A stretch of DNA of 64,000 nucleotides from an uncultured bacterium (GTDB lineage: Bacteria; Bacteroidota; Bacteroidia; Chitinophagales; Chitinophagaceae): contig CAIKEH010000055.1 in NCBI GenBank assembly GCA_903826405.1, positions 62,001-126,000 on the forward strand, written 5' to 3'. The translations under genes were made by a program, and so were the position numbers. Below are positions 42,443-51,068 of the stretch, in pieces. A model generated the notes under the pieces. That model did no database searches. It saw only the letters and a list, made by a program, of their open reading frames with translations, and was not told the DNA's origin. Within the stretch, counting starts at the first letter, position 1, and the number at the start of each line of letters is the position of its first letter.

Positions 42443-44167
42443 ATGAATCAGATCTATACCAAGATATGCGTAGTCATTTTATTTGCCCTCCTGTGGATGA
42501 TGCCATCAGCAGAAGCCCAGAACGGCATCGAGCTAACCGACTTTCGTAGCGTTACTTCCGGCAATTGGGAGTCTGCTTCTACCTGGCAGATCTCATACGA
42601 TCATGGTGCCAACTGGATAATAGCACATGAATCACCATCTTATTCTTCCGCGAATATCGAGATCAGGAATACGCACAAGGTGACCATCAATACGGACATC
42701 ACTGTTGACCAGCTTACCATTAAGGAAGGTGGTGTGCTTGATATTCCAGACGGCAGGACCTTGACGATTTTCAATGGGAAAGATGAGGTGGACCTCATGG
42801 TTTATGGTTCTCTTTCCAACTCCGGTTCTGTGAAGCCATTGGGGTCACTTGCTTTTGGCAAAGGCGGGTTGTACGTTCACGATCGTGACGGCGGGATCAT
42901 ACCTCATTCCTCCTGGGATCCGGGATCGAATTGTGAAATCAACAACGTCAAATCCGTGTTGCCATCCGGACTCGAGCAGACTTTCGGCAATTTCAGTTGG
43001 AAGTCAGGTAACTCATCAATCGCATCGATCCCGACCTCTATAACCGGTGACCTGGAAATAGACAAAAATGCGAGGCTCATATTATCGGGAAATACCAACG
43101 TCAATGGACTGCTCAATATGTCCTCCGGTATCATTGAACTAGGTGCATACGATCTTACCGTTGCTGGAATAAAAGGGGGTTCGGCAAATGCATTTGTGAT
43201 GACTTCCGGAACAGGTATGCTGAAATCGACTGTTGATCCAGAAACGAACATCACTTTTCCAGTGGGCCTCAATACCTATACGCCGGTCACGTTAACCAAC
43301 CACACCGGCTCTTCCCATTTGTATTCGGTACGTTTGTTGGGAGACATGTATAGCGCTGGCCTTAGCGGTGCTCCGGTCACTCAATCGCATGTGAAGCGCA
43401 TATGGGACATCAATATGGATGGTTCCAACACGGGGAATGGAGTGGATCTCAGCTTTGGATGGAACAGTAGCGAACAGCCTAACAACTTTACTCCCGCCCT
43501 CTACCGTTTCCAAACGAACAAATGGGTAATGCAGTCAGATGCCTCCGCAAAGGGCAACCATTCCCTGACTTATAAAGGATACAAAGGTTCCTTTTCACTC
43601 TTCTCGATCGCTGCTGCCAACTCATTCCTTCCCGTGATCTGGCGTTCATTCACTGCAAATAAAAAAGATGGAGGTGTTTGGCTGCAGTGGTCCACGACCA
43701 GCGAGCAGAATATCCAGGATTTCGTCGTGGAGCGTAGTAAGGATGGACTTTCCTGGGAACGTATCGCCGTGGTGAGTGCCACTGGCAACACCAGTTCCTC
43801 GCACCAATACGTTTATCTTGATGGATCCGTTTGGAATGGTACGGTTTTGTATCGCATACTCCAACAGGATCTGGATGGCAGGGAAGGTTACAGTGCCGTG
43901 GTCAAATTAGAAATGTCTGGAGTCGTACCAACCTTGAAGATGTTCCCCAACCCGGTCATCGATCATTCCATGTTGACATACACCAACGCTCCGGCGGGAA
44001 CATCGTACCGGGTGATGGATCTCGCGGGAAGACTGATGCAGTCTGGTGCTGTCCAGCAGAACAGCACACAGATGAGGATCGACATGCCGGGACTCAAGAC
44101 AGGCAATTATATACTCATCCTTGAAGGATACGGAATACGGAATACAAGGGTCTTTCAAAAGCTTTGA
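42443..44167 (+). CDS. Secreted protein with type IX sorting domain
   Basis: This protein of about 574 residues has a signal peptide ending in SAEA. The N-terminal part (FRSVTSGNWESASTWQIS, then VDQLTIKEGGVLDIPDGRTLTI) resembles the repeat-like beta-helical domains found in many secreted Bacteroidota proteins. A middle region (NITFPVGLNTYTPVTLTN, WDINMDGSNTG) is typical of the same group. Then comes a WRSFTANKKDGGVWLQWSTTSEQNIQDFVVERS fibronectin-like stretch, and the last 80 residues form the type IX C-terminal sorting domain (LKMFPNPVIDHSMLTY, ..., LKTGNYILILEGYG). ATG 42443 follows GAAAGG and fits the signal. A GTG at 42407 would add an atypical prefix. Partners and ligand unknown. Confidence 0.85.
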   Translation: MNQIYTKICVVILFALLWMMPSAEAQNGIELTDFRSVTSGNWESASTWQISYDHGANWIIAHESPSYSSANIEIRNTHKVTINTDITVDQLTIKEGGVLDIPDGRTLTIFNGKDEVDLMVYGSLSNSGSVKPLGSLAFGKGGLYVHDRDGGIIPHSSWDPGSNCEINNVKSVLPSGLEQTFGNFSWKSGNSSIASIPTSITGDLEIDKNARLILSGNTNVNGLLNMSSGIIELGAYDLTVAGIKGGSANAFVMTSGTGMLKSTVDPETNITFPVGLNTYTPVTLTNHTGSSHLYSVRLLGDMYSAGLSGAPVTQSHVKRIWDINMDGSNTGNGVDLSFGWNSSEQPNNFTPALYRFQTNKWVMQSDASAKGNHSLTYKGYKGSFSLFSIAAANSFLPVIWRSFTANKKDGGVWLQWSTTSEQNIQDFVVERSKDGLSWERIAVVSATGNTSSSHQYVYLDGSVWNGTVLYRILQQDLDGREGYSAVVKLEMSGVVPTLKMFPNPVIDHSMLTYTNAPAGTSYRVMDLAGRLMQSGAVQQNSTQMRIDMPGLKTGNYILILEGYGIRNTRVFQKL

Positions 44168-44263
44168 TCTAATTCTCCAGGGTCTGCTAGGTGAATTTGT
44201 GTATTGACCTATTAAATGGCTGGACCGGATTGTAAAAAAGTTAATTCACTAAATTCAGGAGTC

Positions 44264-44401
44264 ATGTCAAAAGCCAGTCGGAGTTTCTCGACTTCAGAAA
44301 AACTGTCAATAATCAATGAAGCAGGTCAGCTTTGCGTTAACCAGACATTGCATAAACACAACATGTCTCGCAAATGGTTCAGCAGGCGTGAAGGTTGGTG
44401 A
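44264..44401 (+). pseudogene. Truncated IS3-type transposase OrfA fragment
   Basis: This 45-codon fragment reads like the start of a transposase with a helix-turn-helix: SKASRSFSTSEKLSIINEAGQ, then TLHKHNMSRKWFSRREGW. The pattern SFSxSEKLSIINEAxxxxVxxTLxKHN is that of IS3-family OrfA proteins in Bacteroidota, where the partner sequence continues with FxRWK. Here the frame ends just after that point, and no OrfB or inverted repeat ends could be found around it. The piece lies in the 745-base gap between the T9SS gene and the rhamnose operon. It is a relic of a past insertion. Confidence 0.65.
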
Positions 44402-44912
44402 TCCCTTTTATTATATATACCGGTGGCAAATGCGAAGCGCAAGGGATGGAACTAATTGAAGGTTATAACCAGGATATTGATAAAGTGGTGGGTGTATGAC
44501 GTCAAACCAATTCGGACGAATGTGTAGCTGGTGTTTCAAAGACTTACGTTAATATTATTTTTAGTTTTATGGGGTAAGGATATTTTCTGTACCCGGGAAG
44601 TTTCCAGCGATATATTCCTGTCTACTTTTCCCGATTCTCTTTAGCTTATATTACCTTCTTTGTTTTGGAAGGCACTCCGTTTCCTATTCCATCCGCGGTG
44701 GCCGAACCTGGGTCATATCAGGCCCCAAACTCAACGAATCGGTATTCGTGATCTTCAGCGGTAAAGCTTCCTCGAATGCGATCACGCTGCACGAGAAAAG
44801 AGAAGTCTTGATTTCTTTTATCCAACTGGATTCAGCTTAATTAGTTCCCTGGAGCGATAATGAACAACAAGTCAGGGAAATCCCGTACTATCGGGAACAA
44901 TTTGATTTTATC
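44402..44912. other. Insertion scar with possible decayed coding sequence
   Basis: 511 bases after the transposase fragment. An open stretch of 49 codons ends at a TAA at 44838-44840 (starting near 44691, reading RGGRTWVISGPKLNESVF and on) and has coding-like codon choice, but has no start and no family match that I recognise. The rest is AT-rich and unexplained. The promoter of the rhamnose operon should lie here. Confidence 0.4.
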
Positions 44913-46358
44913 ATGATAGAGGGAGAACATGTTGCATCCCGGTTGCGGATCGGTCTTTTCGGAATAGGTCTGGATTCCTATTGGCCTCAATTCGATGGTT
45001 TGAAGACAAGACTAGAAGGTTATCTCCGTACAGTGCAGGAAAAGCTGGAGGGATTTCATCCACATATTGTGAATGCCGGCTTGGTCGATAATGTGGATAG
45101 ATCCTTCGAGGCGGGAAGTCTCTTCCGTCGTCAGGAAGTAGATCTCCTATTCCTTTATGTGACCACTTATGCGCTTTCCTCCACGGTACTTCCGGTCGTA
45201 CAACAAGCCAAAGTTCCTGTCATCATCCTGAATCTTTCACCGGAACCCTCGATTGATTATGACCAGATCAATGCCATGGGAGACCGCACCCGCATGACAG
45301 GGGAATGGCTCGCATTCTGTTCAGCATGTCCAGTTCCGGAGATCGCAAATGTCTTTCAAAGAACAGGGGTCAGTTTCCATCAGGTGACAGGGATGCTTCA
45401 TGATGATCAGGCATGTTGGATCGAGATCAGAGAATGGGTGGATGCAGCCCGTGTGGCGCATCTCATGCGGCATAACCGCTTGGGTTTGATGGGTCATTAT
45501 TATAGCGGCATGCTGGATATTTATACCGACCTGACTCAGCAGTATGCGCATTTTGGTGGGCATATCGAACACTTGGAAGTTGAAGAACTTGTGGCATTGA
45601 GGAAGACGGTGTCAGAAGAAGAAGTCATGGAACGCCTCACACTCATACATGACCAGTTTGATGTTCAGGACGACTGCTCAAAGGAGGAATTGACCAGTGC
45701 GGCGATCACTTCGGTCGCGCTGGACAGGATGGTCTCGCATTACCGACTGGGAAGTCTGGCTTATTATTATAAAGGCACAGGCAATGCCGATAACGAAGAG
45801 GCCATTGCATCCATTATCGTGGGCAATTCATTGCTGACTGCAAATAGGGTGCCCGTGGCAGGAGAATACGAAGTGAAAAATGTTCAGGCCATGAAGATCA
45901 TGGATGGATTCGGTGCGGGCGGCTCGTTCACCGAATACTATGCTCTTGATTATAGAGAGGATGTTGTTTTGATGGGTCATGACGGTCCGGGACACATAGC
46001 CATAGCTGAAGGCAAAACAAAGATCAGACCTTTGAAAGTATATCATGGAAAGGTGGGTAAAGGACTATCGGTCGAAATGTCCGTGAAACACGGGCCTGTC
46101 ACCTTGCTTAGCCTGGTGGAAAGAAAAGGGGGAAATCTAATGCTTCAGTTTGCGGAAGGAGAGTCGGTTCCGGGACCAATACTAGAGATAGGCAATACCA
46201 ACAGCCGTTACCGATTCCCCATCGGGGCCCGCGGATTCGTACAGGAATGGAATCGCCATGGTCCGGCTCATCACTGTGCCATTGGAATCGGAAGCCAGGG
46301 GTCACGAATATCAAAGCTTGGAAGCCTGCTTGGCATAGAAGTGATCAAAGTGTGTTGA
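44913..46358 (+). CDS. L-fucose/L-arabinose isomerase-like protein
   Basis: This 481-residue cytosolic protein belongs to the L-fucose/L-arabinose isomerase superfamily. Supporting parts are an N-terminal flavodoxin-like region (LRIGLFGIGLDSYWPQF, VDLLFLYVTTYALSSTV, VPVIILNLSPEPS), a central region with GLMGHYYSGMLDIYTDL, and the C-terminal MKIMDGFGAGGSFTEYYALDY, MGHDGPGHIAI and HHCAIGIGS stretches that carry metal-site acids and His. The enzyme would interconvert an aldose and ketose. As first gene of a run with RhaT, rhamnose aldolase and RhaI, it probably handles L-rhamnose or a related 6-deoxy sugar, but its role next to RhaI is not clear. The next start is about 80 bases downstream. Confidence 0.85.
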   Translation: MIEGEHVASRLRIGLFGIGLDSYWPQFDGLKTRLEGYLRTVQEKLEGFHPHIVNAGLVDNVDRSFEAGSLFRRQEVDLLFLYVTTYALSSTVLPVVQQAKVPVIILNLSPEPSIDYDQINAMGDRTRMTGEWLAFCSACPVPEIANVFQRTGVSFHQVTGMLHDDQACWIEIREWVDAARVAHLMRHNRLGLMGHYYSGMLDIYTDLTQQYAHFGGHIEHLEVEELVALRKTVSEEEVMERLTLIHDQFDVQDDCSKEELTSAAITSVALDRMVSHYRLGSLAYYYKGTGNADNEEAIASIIVGNSLLTANRVPVAGEYEVKNVQAMKIMDGFGAGGSFTEYYALDYREDVVLMGHDGPGHIAIAEGKTKIRPLKVYHGKVGKGLSVEMSVKHGPVTLLSLVERKGGNLMLQFAEGESVPGPILEIGNTNSRYRFPIGARGFVQEWNRHGPAHHCAIGIGSQGSRISKLGSLLGIEVIKVC

Positions 46359-46440
46359 TCATAGGTGGTTCGTCAAAGTCATGTGGGTAATTGCACTTAT
46401 TTTACTTTTCTTTACATGGAGCCCATATAAATATTCTCTT

Positions 46441-47532
46441 ATGCAGGTCATATTAGGATTATTCTTCCACTTCATCGGTGGCTTTGCTTCCGGAAGCTTT
46501 TACATCCCCTTCAAAAAGGTCAAAGGTTGGCATTGGGAGAGTTACTGGATCATTGGTGGATTGTTCTCCTGGTTGTTCGTACCTCCATTGGCGGCCTGGC
46601 TCACCATCCCGGGTTTCGCTGATATCATCCGTCATTCCGATCCCTTCATTTTGGGTATGACCTTCCTGTTCGGCATTCTCTGGGGCATCGGTGGGTTGAC
46701 CTATGGATTGGGCGTAAGGTATCTGGGCGTCGCCCTGGGCAGCAGCATCATTCTTGGACTCTGCATGGTATTTGGATCCCTGATACCTGCAGTGTATTAT
46801 AATCTACATCCTTTGTCAGGTAAGGATACATTGGATATGATGACCGGGTCCACTTGGGGCAGGACCGTTCTGTCGGGGTTGTTACTGTGTGTCTTGGGCA
46901 TCATCATCAGTGGTAAAGCAGGCATGATGAAGGAGAGGCAGGTTCATATCCAAACTGCCGATCCGCATGGCACTGAGGCGGAAAAAACAGAATACAAATT
47001 CGGCCTGGGCATGTTTGTAGCGATTGTTTCGGGTGTTCTTTCCGCCTGTTTCAATTTCGGACTGGAGGCGGGTCATTCGCTGAGCCAGACGGCGAACGAC
47101 ATCTGGAAAGCGGCACACCCCGGTCAGGGCGAGTTCCTTTTTCGGAACAACGTGATCTATGTGGTACTGCTCTGGGGTGGGCTCACTACCAATTTTATTT
47201 GGTGCATGATCCTCAACGCTCGGAACAAGTCCTTCGGAGACTATACCAACAAGGCGACACCCTTGTTGTCCAATTATCTTTTTGCCGCCATTGCCGGCAC
47301 CACCTGGTTCCTGCAATTCTTCTTCTATGGCATGGGCGAAAGTAAATTGGGCAACGGACCCAGTTCTTGGATCCTGCATATGTCCTTCATCATCCTCGTG
47401 GCCAACATGTGGGGTATTTTATTGAAAGAATGGAAGGGCGTGGACAGGAAGACGGTCGTAACCAACCTTATCGGCATCATCACGATCATACTCTCCGTAC
47501 TTTTGGTGGGGTATGGTAATTCCCTGAAATGA
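46441..47532 (+). CDS. rhaT: L-rhamnose/proton symporter RhaT
   Basis: This protein of about 363 residues has ten membrane helices and the RhaT pattern: LGLFFHFIGGFASGSFYIPFKKVKGWHWESYW at the start, FLFGILWGIGGLTYGLGVRYLGVALGSSI, and SGVLSACFNFGLEAGHSL. E. coli RhaT has the same FYxPFKKVKxWxWE and MRYLGMSMG elements, so identity is firm. It imports L-rhamnose with a proton. The start at 46441 is preferred over the ATG at 46381, because it agrees with the family N-terminus and the longer form adds an unrelated hydrophobic prefix. It lies 82 bases after the isomerase-like gene and 29 bases before the aldolase gene, as one operon. Confidence 0.95.
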   Translation: MQVILGLFFHFIGGFASGSFYIPFKKVKGWHWESYWIIGGLFSWLFVPPLAAWLTIPGFADIIRHSDPFILGMTFLFGILWGIGGLTYGLGVRYLGVALGSSIILGLCMVFGSLIPAVYYNLHPLSGKDTLDMMTGSTWGRTVLSGLLLCVLGIIISGKAGMMKERQVHIQTADPHGTEAEKTEYKFGLGMFVAIVSGVLSACFNFGLEAGHSLSQTANDIWKAAHPGQGEFLFRNNVIYVVLLWGGLTTNFIWCMILNARNKSFGDYTNKATPLLSNYLFAAIAGTTWFLQFFFYGMGESKLGNGPSSWILHMSFIILVANMWGILLKEWKGVDRKTVVTNLIGIITIILSVLLVGYGNSLK

Positions 47533-47561
47533 GATCTTATTCAAACCAATAATCGATAAAT

Positions 47562-49676
47562 ATGTCTGATCGTAAGTATGAACACGTGAGTTATCTGTGG
47601 GATGATGCCAAAGCCGCCGCGATGGCGGGGGATGAGGTAGCACTTTTGGTCTATAGGTCAAACCTGTTGGGGGCGGACCTAAGGCTGACCAACTATGGTG
47701 GAGGTAACACTTCCTGCAAGGCCATGGCCAAGGACCCATTGAACGGCAAACAAACCGAAGTGATGTGGGTCAAAGGTAGTGGGGGCGACCTTGCTTCGAT
47801 GAAAAGAGATGGTCTGGCTGCATTATACATGGATAGGTTCAATGAACTTGAACATGTTTACCGGGGTCTCAAATTCGAAGATGAGATGGTGGCGCTCTTC
47901 AACCATTGCATTCATGACCTGGCTTCCAAAGCGCCTTCGATAGATACTCCATTGCATGCATTCCTTCCGTTCAGGCACATAGATCATCTCCATCCCGATG
48001 CGGCCATCGCGATCGCAGCGGCCAAGGATGGAGAGCGCATCACCCGCGAATTGTTCAAGGGCAAGATCGGATGGGTTCCTTGGCAGAGGCCGGGCTTCGA
48101 TCTGGGCCTGCAACTCCGTAAATGCCTGGCAGACAATCCCGGTATCAAAGGCATCATGCTCGGCTCACATGGACTGTTCACCTGGGGTGACACGGCATAC
48201 GAGAGCTATGTCAACACGCTCGACGTCATCGAGGAATGTGCACGATTTATCGAGGAGAATCAGGGAAAAAACAGACCTGTTTTCGGTGGAGCCAAAATAA
48301 AGTCACTCGAACCCGAAGTGCGTAAAGAGAAAGCGGCCGCCATCGCTCCGATTTTGCGGGGATTCTGTTCATCGGACAACCGCATGCTCGGTCATTTCAC
48401 CGACGATGAGCGGGTATTGCAATTCATCAATTCGAACGACCTGAACAGGTTGGCACCCATGGGCACCAGTTGCCCAGACCATTTCCTGCGTACCAAGATC
48501 TCCCCCTTGGTGCTGAACCTGACCCCGGATGAGGATCTTTCCCAGACCAGCGTCATCAAAGAAAAGCTCGCGCCACTGTATACTGCATACCGGCAGATGT
48601 ACACGGAATATTACGATGCTTGTAAACATCCTGACAGTCCAGCGATCCGCGACCGCAATCCTGTGGTCATTCTCTATCCGGGTGTGGGTATGTTCACATT
48701 CGCGAAGGACAAGCAGACCGCGCGCGTGGCTGCTGAATTTTATGTCAATGCCATCAATGTGATGCGTGGAGCGGAAGCCATCAGCTCATATACATCATTA
48801 CCTCGTCAAGAGGCTTTCAATATCGAGTATTGGTTGCTCGAGGAAGCGAAATTGCAAAGAATGCCCAAACCCAAACCTCTCACGGGGAGGATCGCACTCG
48901 TGACCGGTAGCGGGGGAGGCATAGGAAAAGCAATAGCGAGCAAGTTCGCATCAGAAGGGGCCTGCGTGATACTCAGCGATAACCATGCGGACAGGTTGGA
49001 AGGTGCACGGGCGGAGTTCGTTGGGAAATTCGGAAAGGATGTGGTAGGCGCAGTACTTCTTGATGTTACCGATGGAAGTTCCATTACACAGGCTTTCCGG
49101 AATGCTACATTGGCATTCGGAGGTGTAGACATCATCGTCAACAATGCCGGACTTTCGATCTCCAAATCCATCGAGGATCATTCCGAGGCCGATTGGGATC
49201 TGCTCTATGATGTACTGGTGAAGGGCCAATTCCTGGTCACGCAAACGGGTGCCGGGATCATGCGCAAGCAGGCCATCGGTGGTGATGTGATCAATATAGT
49301 CAGCAAGAACGCACTCGTGAGTGGCCCGAACAATGCCGGCTACGGTTCGGCCAAAGCGGCGCAGCTACATTTATCGAGGCTGAATGCGGCCGAACTGGGT
49401 AAAGACAAGATAAGAGTGAATGTGGTCAACCCTGATGCGGTTATTTCCGGAAGCAACATCTGGAGTGGAGGCTGGGCAGAAGGAAGGGCCAAAGCCTATG
49501 GGATCAAAGTGGAGGAACTGCCCCAGTATTATGCGGGTCGTACCTTACTCAACGAAATCATATTGCCGGAAGACATAGCCAATGCCTGCTTCGCATACGT
49601 CAGCGGGTTACTCAATAAATCCACCGGCAATGTCCTGAATGTGGATGGAGGTCTTGCTGCGGCTTTTTTACGCTAG
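47562..49676 (+). CDS. rhaEW: Bifunctional rhamnulose-1-phosphate aldolase/L-lactaldehyde dehydrogenase (RhaEW type)
   Basis: This 704-residue fusion has a class II aldolase domain in residues 1-400: LTNYGGGNTSCKAM, then the zinc-binding DTPLHAFLPFRHIDHLHPDAA and LGSHGLFTWGD. Residues 430-704 are a short-chain dehydrogenase: ALVTGSGGGIGKAIA, DIIVNNAG, and the catalytic YGSAKAA, ending NVDGGLAAAF. The aldolase splits L-rhamnulose 1-phosphate into DHAP and L-lactaldehyde, and the dehydrogenase oxidises the aldehyde to L-lactate. It is the third gene of the rhamnose operon, 29 bases after rhaT and 15 bases before rhaI. The same fusion is known from other bacteria with this pathway. Confidence 0.94.
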   Translation: MSDRKYEHVSYLWDDAKAAAMAGDEVALLVYRSNLLGADLRLTNYGGGNTSCKAMAKDPLNGKQTEVMWVKGSGGDLASMKRDGLAALYMDRFNELEHVYRGLKFEDEMVALFNHCIHDLASKAPSIDTPLHAFLPFRHIDHLHPDAAIAIAAAKDGERITRELFKGKIGWVPWQRPGFDLGLQLRKCLADNPGIKGIMLGSHGLFTWGDTAYESYVNTLDVIEECARFIEENQGKNRPVFGGAKIKSLEPEVRKEKAAAIAPILRGFCSSDNRMLGHFTDDERVLQFINSNDLNRLAPMGTSCPDHFLRTKISPLVLNLTPDEDLSQTSVIKEKLAPLYTAYRQMYTEYYDACKHPDSPAIRDRNPVVILYPGVGMFTFAKDKQTARVAAEFYVNAINVMRGAEAISSYTSLPRQEAFNIEYWLLEEAKLQRMPKPKPLTGRIALVTGSGGGIGKAIASKFASEGACVILSDNHADRLEGARAEFVGKFGKDVVGAVLLDVTDGSSITQAFRNATLAFGGVDIIVNNAGLSISKSIEDHSEADWDLLYDVLVKGQFLVTQTGAGIMRKQAIGGDVINIVSKNALVSGPNNAGYGSAKAAQLHLSRLNAAELGKDKIRVNVVNPDAVISGSNIWSGGWAEGRAKAYGIKVEELPQYYAGRTLLNEIILPEDIANACFAYVSGLLNKSTGNVLNVDGGLAAAFLR

Positions 49677-49691
49677 AAAATAAAGGTAGCC

Positions 49692-50966
49692 ATGCGTATC
49701 AAAAAGGAAGACATAGAATCATTCAATGAGGGGTTGGAAGAAGATCATGCGCATAGATATGGTCATCTGGCTTCCGGGATCAGCCATGCAGAAGCCATAG
49801 TAAGAAAACTGATGGCCTTCAATGTGGCGATACCCAGTTGGGCTTTGGGCACAGGAGGCACCCGATTCGGAAGATTCTCCGGCCCTGGTGAACCCGGGAA
49901 CCTCGAGCAGAAATTGGATGACATAGGCCTGCTGCATGCTTTGAACCGATCAAGTGGTGCTGTTTCCCTGCACATCCCCTGGGATATCCCGAAAGACCAT
50001 GCAGCCATTAGGTCGCAGGCAAAAGAATTGGGACTGACTTTTGATGCCATGAACTCGAACACTTTTCAGGACCAGAAAGGGCAGGCCCTCAGTTATAAAT
50101 TCGGATCGTTGCAACACATGGACAGATCGGTGCGCGATCAAGCGATCGCTCATAATATCGAAGTCATTCGCCATGGTGTGGAACTCGGTTCAAAATCGAT
50201 CACCGTCTGGCTCAGCGATGGCAGCTGTTTCCCGGGGCAACTGAATTTCAGGAGGTCTTTCCAGAACACTCTGGATGGCTTGCAGCAGATCTATGCGGCC
50301 TTGCCCGCGGATTGGAAGGTATTCATCGAATACAAAGCGTTCGAACCCAATTTCTACTCAATGACCGTGGGCGACTGGGGACAGTCTTTGCTTTACGCCA
50401 ACAAGTTGGGTGAAAAAGCCTATACGTTGGTCGATCTGGGACACCACCACCCTAACACGAACATTGAGCAGATCGTTTCTCTCCTCCTGATGGAAGAGAA
50501 GCTGGCGGGGTTCCATTTCAACGATAGCAAATACGGGGATGATGATCTCACCACAGGAAGCATACAACCGTATCAACTCTTCCTCATCTTCAAAGAGCTT
50601 GTGGAAGGTATGGATGCTCGTGGCATGGATCATGCGAAAGACCTCGCTTGGATGATAGACGCCAGTCATAATGTGAAGGATCCATTGGAAGACTTGCTGC
50701 AATCCGTGGAAGCCATCAAAATAGCTTACGCTCAAGCCCTCCTTGTCGACGAACATAAACTGACCGAAGCGCAGTTGTCGAACGATGTGGTGACTGCTCA
50801 GGAGATCCTGCAGGATGCTTTTCGAACTGATGTCAGGCCGCTGGTTGCTGAAGCCAGATTGCGCGACGGAGGAGCTTTGAACCCGATCCGCTTCTTCCGT
50901 GAAAACAAATTGCGGTATAATCTGGTGAAGGAGAGGGGTACACATAATGTGGCCACGGGTTTATGA
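49692..50966 (+). CDS. rhaI: L-rhamnose isomerase (RhaI type)
   Basis: This 424-residue enzyme is of the RhaI group found in Pseudomonas stutzeri and related isomerases: a xylose-isomerase-like TIM barrel with FIEYKAFEPNFYSM, TLVDLGHHHPNTNIEQI, GFHFNDSKYGDDDLTTGSI and WMIDASHNVKDP, which provide the Glu, Asp and His metal ligands. It turns L-rhamnose into L-rhamnulose. The N-terminal region (SWALGTGGTRFGRF) is typical. It follows the aldolase fusion by 15 bases. The next gene, the lactate oxidase, begins 102 bases later, and no rhamnulokinase gene lies between them. Confidence 0.95.
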   Translation: MRIKKEDIESFNEGLEEDHAHRYGHLASGISHAEAIVRKLMAFNVAIPSWALGTGGTRFGRFSGPGEPGNLEQKLDDIGLLHALNRSSGAVSLHIPWDIPKDHAAIRSQAKELGLTFDAMNSNTFQDQKGQALSYKFGSLQHMDRSVRDQAIAHNIEVIRHGVELGSKSITVWLSDGSCFPGQLNFRRSFQNTLDGLQQIYAALPADWKVFIEYKAFEPNFYSMTVGDWGQSLLYANKLGEKAYTLVDLGHHHPNTNIEQIVSLLLMEEKLAGFHFNDSKYGDDDLTTGSIQPYQLFLIFKELVEGMDARGMDHAKDLAWMIDASHNVKDPLEDLLQSVEAIKIAYAQALLVDEHKLTEAQLSNDVVTAQEILQDAFRTDVRPLVAEARLRDGGALNPIRFFRENKLRYNLVKERGTHNVATGL

Positions 50967-51068
50967 TATTCCACGGTGTGAATCATCATTGATCAAAGAA
51001 CATCTGAACCTGATTCCTGAATTGTTTAACTTAAACCCAGTCATCAACTGTTTTGAATCTTTAGCAAT

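Noticed and set aside
44691-44840. 49-codon coding-like stretch as a separate gene
   Set aside because: It has no start codon and no recognised family, so it is described only as a possible remnant.
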